Shown here piece by piece: positions 5,232-9,162 of a stretch of 9,162 bases of DNA. This DNA comes from Planctomycetota bacterium (lineage in GTDB: Bacteria > Planctomycetota > Phycisphaerae > UBA1845): positions 1 to 9,162 of the forward strand of contig JADFIX010000089.1 of the NCBI GenBank assembly GCA_022566435.1, written 5' to 3'. The notes under the pieces are model-generated. The model was not told the DNA's origin. It worked only from the letters and a program-made list of their open reading frames with translations, and searched no databases. The stretch's first letter is position 1. Each line of letters opens with the position of its first letter. A program made the translations under genes and the position numbers.

Positions 5232-7136
5232 GTGACCAGTTCGCAAAAGTCTAAGCTGGCGGCGGTGAGCGGCTATCTGTTGGTGGCGGTGCTCGTGCTG
5301 GGCGGTATGGGTTGGGCGTCCGACGCGACTTTCGAACTAGCCAAACGTAACATTGAAAAGGAAAAGTTCCGCAGTGTGCTGGTGGCCGTTTCCGAGATGG
5401 ACAGCTACATGCGTAGTATTCTGCGGTCTGAAAAACAGCGGCCGTTCACGGACTATTCCTGCCACCATTCCGTTGAATATCAAGAAGTGCTTGACGAGAA
5501 CCATGAGCGAGTTGACGCGTCGTTGGTCGTCGCGGAATCGCCACTCAAGAAATACGGTCCTCCGTATGCATGGATCGACCTAAACTTCCAAACTTATGAT
5601 AATGGAGAACGGTCCTCGCCTCAGTTGGGCCAGGTGCGCCCAGGTGTCGAGCTGAATTGGGAAACCGAGCGAGAACATCGCGCGGCAAAATCCATGGCGT
5701 GGTTTCGTGGAAGGATGTCGCACTCCGATCTAATTCACGAAGTCAAAATGGCGAAGAATCGCCATGATTTGCAACATTTCGGTCGTCGATTGGAACCAGG
5801 CAAGATCGTTATGGGGGATGCGTCAAGAGCGCGTCCACGGCACGATGGGGAGCGTGGGCGGAAAGGAAGCGATTTTCAGCGGAGAACTAAGAGTAACATT
5901 GAGGCGCAGCAGAAACCTTGGAGAGCTCCCCAGCAATGTGCTCACGTGATAGAGCAGGAGACGGATTCGTACGGTCGAACAAGTTTTCGAACGCGGGAGG
6001 AGGTGCAGTATGTCTGTGCCGACCCGCCGGATCTGGGCATTTCACCGGATCCGATGAGCGTATTCTGGCTTCCACCGTTCTTGATCGATGAACACAAATT
6101 GGCATTCGTGCGAGTCGGGTTTTACGACGGCCACGAAGTGGTCCAGGGATTTATCGGCGACTGGCGGTTGTTGCGGAAGGAACTCTTGGAGCAGGTCGTG
6201 GATTTGTTTCCCACGGTCGAATTGGAACGCGTTGCGACCGAAGAATGGCTCGATACGGCGACATCGGATTCTACACTTTCCTCTATCCCTGCGCGGCTTG
6301 TCGTTCCTCAGCCTGACGGAAGCGTCGCGGCGGCGGCGTGGGCCAGCATAAGTGGTCAACTCTATCTGACTTGGACGATTACGGCCGCGGTCTTGCTCCT
6401 TGCCGGCTGGGGCGTGCACAACCTCGTCGCACTGACGAATCGGCGAATGCAATTCGCATACGCCGTCACGCATGAGCTGAGGACGCCGTTGACCACGTTT
6501 CGCCTTTATGCCGACATGCTCGCGGGCGGTCTTGTACCGGAAGACGCGAAGCAGGGCTATCTAGACACGCTCAACGTCGAGTCCTTACGCCTCTCTACGC
6601 TGGTCGAGAGCATTCTGGAATACGCACGGCTCGAGAACCACAGGGTGCGGCTCAATCCCGTCGAGACGGACGGCGCCGCGCTGCTTTCAAAGATTGTCGA
6701 GGAGGTCCAAGAGAGGTGCCTTCAACACGGCGTCGAGGCCAAAACCGAGAACGGAGTGGCCAATGGCCGTGCGTTTCACACGGATGTCAGCCTGATCAAT
6801 CAGGTCGCCGGCGTACTCATTAACAATGCCTGCCGCCATCTTCGCAACGTGGATCGCCCGCAGGTGTTGGTGCGCCTTTCGTCGGAGAACGCGGAACTTT
6901 ATCTGGATGTGATCGACAACGGTCCTGGTATCGACCGTCGGGATGCACGTTTGGTGTTTCGACCCTTTCGTCGTGGTCAAGCGGCGAAAGCCACCGCGCA
7001 GGGCGGTATCGGCTTGGGGCTTGCCCTCGCCCGCGAGTGGGCCAGACTCCTTGGCGGGCGTCTCGACCTTGCCGCGCGACACCATCCCGTTCTCGGTGGT
7101 GCCCACTTTCGACTGACCGTGCCGACCCGCATCTAG
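5232..7136 (+). CDS. Membrane sensor histidine kinase with large extracytoplasmic domain and no HAMP
   Basis: A 634-residue sensor kinase paired with the upstream response regulator. Membrane helix 1 is about 9-29 and helix 2 about 377-400; the 345 residues between should face the periplasm. The kinase core follows helix 2 almost at once: FAYAVTHELRTPLTTFRLY with phospho-acceptor H414, N box with N531/N532 (LINNACRH), G1 box DNGPGID beginning D562, and G2 box GGIGLGLALA (591-600). No HAMP or PAS domain lies between helix 2 and the dimerisation helix. The sensor contains RPFTDY (70-75), a very hydrophilic basic middle (about 150-260), then FWLPPFLI and an end segment with VVQGFIGDWRLL and VVDLFP, a pattern I associate with planctomycete kinases. 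The ligand is unknown. The start is GTG 5232 with GGAGGG 6 nt upstream; the frame is open further up inside the regulator gene, but that part is not protein-like. Confidence 0.93.
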   Translation: MTSSQKSKLAAVSGYLLVAVLVLGGMGWASDATFELAKRNIEKEKFRSVLVAVSEMDSYMRSILRSEKQRPFTDYSCHHSVEYQEVLDENHERVDASLVVAESPLKKYGPPYAWIDLNFQTYDNGERSSPQLGQVRPGVELNWETEREHRAAKSMAWFRGRMSHSDLIHEVKMAKNRHDLQHFGRRLEPGKIVMGDASRARPRHDGERGRKGSDFQRRTKSNIEAQQKPWRAPQQCAHVIEQETDSYGRTSFRTREEVQYVCADPPDLGISPDPMSVFWLPPFLIDEHKLAFVRVGFYDGHEVVQGFIGDWRLLRKELLEQVVDLFPTVELERVATEEWLDTATSDSTLSSIPARLVVPQPDGSVAAAAWASISGQLYLTWTITAAVLLLAGWGVHNLVALTNRRMQFAYAVTHELRTPLTTFRLYADMLAGGLVPEDAKQGYLDTLNVESLRLSTLVESILEYARLENHRVRLNPVETDGAALLSKIVEEVQERCLQHGVEAKTENGVANGRAFHTDVSLINQVAGVLINNACRHLRNVDRPQVLVRLSSENAELYLDVIDNGPGIDRRDARLVFRPFRRGQAAKATAQGGIGLGLALAREWARLLGGRLDLAARHHPVLGGAHFRLTVPTRI

Positions 7137-7350
7137 CCGGCCGTCGAAAACGGCGAACCGTTCCGCGTCCGCATAACAACCACGGGGCCCTGAATCCTCT
7201 CGAGAATCGTTCGCCATCACGCCATCGGTATCGTGACCTCAGCTACCTGAAGCGTGACGTGCAGGCTCGGAACCAATCTTGATCTGCTTGTTTCTCACCG
7301 TTCGTCCGCGGCACCGTGGCGGAAACCTCCTGGGCAGTAGACTGAACTGG

Positions 7351-7378
7351 GAAATTCGAGCCGGATTTCATTTTTTTT
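7351..7378 (+). terminator. Candidate rho-independent terminator of the two-component operon
   Basis: GAAATTCG (7351-7358) pairs with CGGATTTC (7362-7369) through eight pairs, one of them a G-U, around an AGC loop. One A and then eight consecutive T residues follow (7371-7378). The stem is AT-rich and so not very stable, but the T run is the longest in the window and lies just before the next promoter. It is 215 bp past the kinase stop codon. Confidence 0.5.
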
Positions 7379-7394
7379 GCGGTGGCAATACGAT

Positions 7395-7424
7395 TTGACG
7401 ACCGGCGTGGGTCGGGTCTACCAT
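7395..7424 (+). promoter_or_regulatory. Candidate sigma70-type promoter for hldE-gmhA
   Basis: TTGACG (7395-7400), five of six matches to TTGACA, is followed after 18 nt by TACCAT (7419-7424), four of six matches to TATAAT. Transcription would begin near 7431, leaving a leader of about 47 nt before the hldE ATG. It lies directly after the candidate terminator, which fits an operon boundary. Confidence 0.5.
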
Positions 7425-7477
7425 CTTCGATTCGTTCGCCGGGTGTTGTGCGGCGGTAGTGTCACGCGAGAGAAATC

Positions 7478-8968
7478 ATGGAAAAGGACTTGACGCATTG
7501 GGTTCACGCTTTCGCCGGAAGGCGGGTGTTGCTGGTCGGTGATCTCATTCTCGATCGCTACCTGTTCGGCGACGCGGAGCGTATCAGTCCTGAGGCACCC
7601 GTGCCTGTGTTGCGGACCGTCGAATCTCGCGAAGCGGTCGGCGGTAGCGCCAATGTGGCCGCCTGCCTCCGGGCGCTGGGGTGCGAAGTGGTCGTCTGCG
7701 GCGTGGTCGGGGACGACAGTCACGGGGAAACGCTCAGAAGGCTGCTTGAGGAACTGGGTGTGAATACCAAGGGTGTGATCACCGTCTCAGATCGTCCGAC
7801 CACGTCAAAAACGCGCTTGGTAGGACTTGCCCAACACCGGCACCGCCAGCAACTCTTGCGGGTCGACGAAGAAGATACGACGCCTCTGCCCGAGGACCTT
7901 GCGAGCAAATTGGCGAAAGTGGCCGCCGGGTTGGTGGAATTGGTCGATGTCGTCTGCATTGAAGATTACGACAAGGGCATGATTACGGATAAGGTCGTCG
8001 CGGCGATTCTCACGGCCGGCAACGCACATGATCGCCGGGTGATCGTGGATCCCGCTCGTTTGTCCGACTATAGCCGCTACAAAGGTGCCGATATTCTGAC
8101 ACCAAACCGGGAAGAGCTTTCCGTGGCCGTGGGGCGACGGCTGAATACCACGCAACAGGTCGCGGCGGCGGCGTTTGAATTGTTACAATCTCAGGGATTC
8201 GGCGCGGTGGTGGCCACCGTCGATCGTGAAGGCGCGGTCGTCGTGACGCGAGAGGGGGCATGCGAACACCTTCCGACCGTGCCCCGAAGCGTGTACGACA
8301 ATACCGGCGCAGGCGACGCGGTGCTGGCGATGCTTGCCGCGGCCGTGGCGGCGGGGGCGGACTTGGTGAGCGCGGCGCGGTTGGCCAACGTGGCCGGCGG
8401 ATTGGAGGTCGAGAAGTTCGGCTGCGTGCCGATTACCACCGACGAGGTACTGGCGGAATTGCGGCTGAGCGACAGACTGCGAAACGGCAAGCTCGCCGCG
8501 GTCGAGGAGGTGGGCGCGGAACTCGCGCTTCGCCGCGATCGTGGCGAAACCGTCGTTTTTACGAACGGCTGTTTCGACATTCTTCATGCGGGGCACGTGG
8601 ATTTTCTACGTCGCTGTCGTGAGGAGGGGTCATTGCTGGTTGTTGGGCTGAACAGCGATGATTCCGTTCGGGCGTTGGAAAAAGAGGGCGATCGCCCGTT
8701 CAATCGATTCGAGGATCGGGCGGCCGTGCTCGGTGCGCTGGAGAGCGTCGACTATGTCGTCCGGTTCGACGAGCCCACGCCCGAAGAACTCATACATAAG
8801 CTGCGTCCGGACCGTCTCGCGAAGGGCGAGGACTGGGCGGAAAAGGGTGTCGTGGGGAGAGCGTTCGTGGAATCCTATGGCGGACGCGTTGTTCTTTTGC
8901 CCCTTGTGGAAGGCTTGAGCACGACGAAGCTGATCGATCGTATTCGCGGTGAGAGACTGACGCCGTGA
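7478..8968 (+). CDS. hldE: Bifunctional D-glycero-beta-D-manno-heptose-7-phosphate kinase / heptose-1-phosphate adenylyltransferase
   Basis: A 496-residue cytoplasmic fusion enzyme with two non-consecutive steps of ADP-heptose synthesis. The N-terminal ribokinase-fold domain (1 to about 330) phosphorylates heptose 7-phosphate at C1: [19 protein letters not shown] near the N-terminus (21-39), GGSANVA (55-61) and NTGAGD (275-280) with catalytic-base candidate D280. The C-terminal nucleotidyltransferase domain (about 345-496) transfers AMP from ATP to heptose 1-phosphate: TNGCFD (362-367), the HxGH motif as H370-A-G-H373, and the ending STTKLIDRI. Length is close to the E. coli enzyme (477 residues), and both domains appear intact. 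The product ADP-heptose feeds LPS core or other surface glycans and, in some hosts, is an innate immune signal. ATG 7478 has only a weak GAGAGA ribosome site. The stop codon overlaps the gmhA start by 4 bp (GTGA), so the two are translationally coupled. Confidence 0.96.
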   Translation: MEKDLTHWVHAFAGRRVLLVGDLILDRYLFGDAERISPEAPVPVLRTVESREAVGGSANVAACLRALGCEVVVCGVVGDDSHGETLRRLLEELGVNTKGVITVSDRPTTSKTRLVGLAQHRHRQQLLRVDEEDTTPLPEDLASKLAKVAAGLVELVDVVCIEDYDKGMITDKVVAAILTAGNAHDRRVIVDPARLSDYSRYKGADILTPNREELSVAVGRRLNTTQQVAAAAFELLQSQGFGAVVATVDREGAVVVTREGACEHLPTVPRSVYDNTGAGDAVLAMLAAAVAAGADLVSAARLANVAGGLEVEKFGCVPITTDEVLAELRLSDRLRNGKLAAVEEVGAELALRRDRGETVVFTNGCFDILHAGHVDFLRRCREEGSLLVVGLNSDDSVRALEKEGDRPFNRFEDRAAVLGALESVDYVVRFDEPTPEELIHKLRPDRLAKGEDWAEKGVVGRAFVESYGGRVVLLPLVEGLSTTKLIDRIRGERLTP

Positions 8969-9162
8969 GCGAGACGATGAAGGATCAGATCGCGGTGCAT
9001 CAGCGTGCGGTGTCGGCCGCCGCAGAGCAGGTCTCGCATCTCGAACGGATCGCGGATCGGCTGATCGAAATCTTCAAACGAAACGGGCGTGTGTACATAC
9101 TAGGTAACGGCGGTAGCGCCGCGGACGCGCAGCACATTGCCGCCGAACTCGTCGGTCGTTTC
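8965..9162 (+). CDS. gmhA: Sedoheptulose-7-phosphate isomerase, N-terminal part (cut by window edge)
   Basis: The frame is open from GTG 8965 to the window end and gives 66 residues of a protein normally around 190-200. The visible part has a leading helix ([20 protein letters not shown]) and then [21 protein letters not shown], the phosphosugar-binding SIS-domain start that is typical of GmhA. GmhA isomerises sedoheptulose 7-phosphate to D-glycero-D-manno-heptose 7-phosphate, the substrate of the kinase half of HldE next to it. The start is either GTG 8965, which overlaps the hldE stop by 4 bp, or ATG 8977 in the same frame; the overlap favours the first. DiaA-like SIS proteins share the motif, but the hldE context makes gmhA the better call. 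Confidence 0.9.
   Translation, partial: MSETMKDQIAVHQRAVSAAAEQVSHLERIADRLIEIFKRNGRVYILGNGGSAADAQHIAAELVGRF

Larger units (their letters stand above)
7137..7477. other. 341-bp intergenic region between the kinase gene and hldE
   Basis: No convincing gene is seen here. It begins with two overlapping, mutually exclusive short hairpins (GCCGT/ACGGC at 7140-7154 and AACGG/CCGTT at 7149-7162). It then holds an imperfect dyad TCCGC/GCGGA (7305-7309 with 7319-7323), a candidate intrinsic terminator at 7351-7378 and the candidate hldE promoter at 7395-7424. No tRNA-like fold was recognised. Confidence 0.6.

Noticed and set aside
7137..7477. Possible small gene or small RNA in the kinase-hldE gap
   Set aside because: The open frames here are extensions of shadows from the kinase gene without ribosome sites. 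Hairpins are present, but no promoter clearly drives a separate RNA before the terminator.
1..9162. Mobile element, CRISPR array, tRNA or phage module
   Set aside because: No transposase or integrase motifs, terminal inverted repeats, regularly spaced repeats or cloverleaf-like segments were seen on either strand.

Overview
The window looks like chromosomal DNA from a moderately GC-rich Gram-negative bacterium, most likely a planctomycete. Three things point that way, all judged from remembered family patterns and not from a search: the ParA subtype with its long acidic tail, the HAMP-less sensor kinase with a large sensor segment ending in a conserved QGFIGDW/DLFP-type stretch, and the promoter style (TTGAC-like -35 with TACAAT or TACCAT -10). 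Heptose genes (hldE, gmhA) show that the cell makes ADP-heptose, so it probably has an LPS-type outer membrane. No phage, insertion sequence, tRNA, rRNA or CRISPR array was seen.

Layout. At 1-880 on the minus strand lies the N-terminal 293 residues of an OPT-family oligopeptide transporter that runs off the left edge. It is divergent from a class I methyltransferase of the lysine-methyltransferase-like (DxxY) group at 1054-1755; the shared 173-bp region holds a good minus-strand promoter and a long dyad. At 1940-2548 is a left-handed beta-helix sugar N-acetyltransferase like WbpD/WlbB, preceded by a leader that can fold. A separate promoter at 2645-2673 precedes an orphan ParA-type ATPase (2770-3912) with a 120-residue disordered tail, followed 12 nt later by a small VanZ-like membrane protein (3925-4308). 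Next comes a two-component pair, an OmpR-type response regulator (4489-5229) and its histidine kinase (5232-7136), separated by 2 nt. A 341-bp gap holds a candidate intrinsic terminator and a promoter for hldE (7478-8968), which overlaps gmhA (8965 to the right edge) by 4 bp.

How the genes fit together. The clearest functional unit is hldE-gmhA, for synthesis of activated heptose for surface glycans. The WbpD-like acetyltransferase also suggests surface polysaccharide sugars. The TCS is an ordinary signalling operon with an uncharacterised extracytoplasmic sensor. The parA-vanZ pair has no parB beside it and is the least explained unit. I do not see a clear new defence or mobile system. The more interesting signals are the parA start-site hairpin, the ParA tail and VanZ pairing, the sensor domain, and several dyads in leaders.
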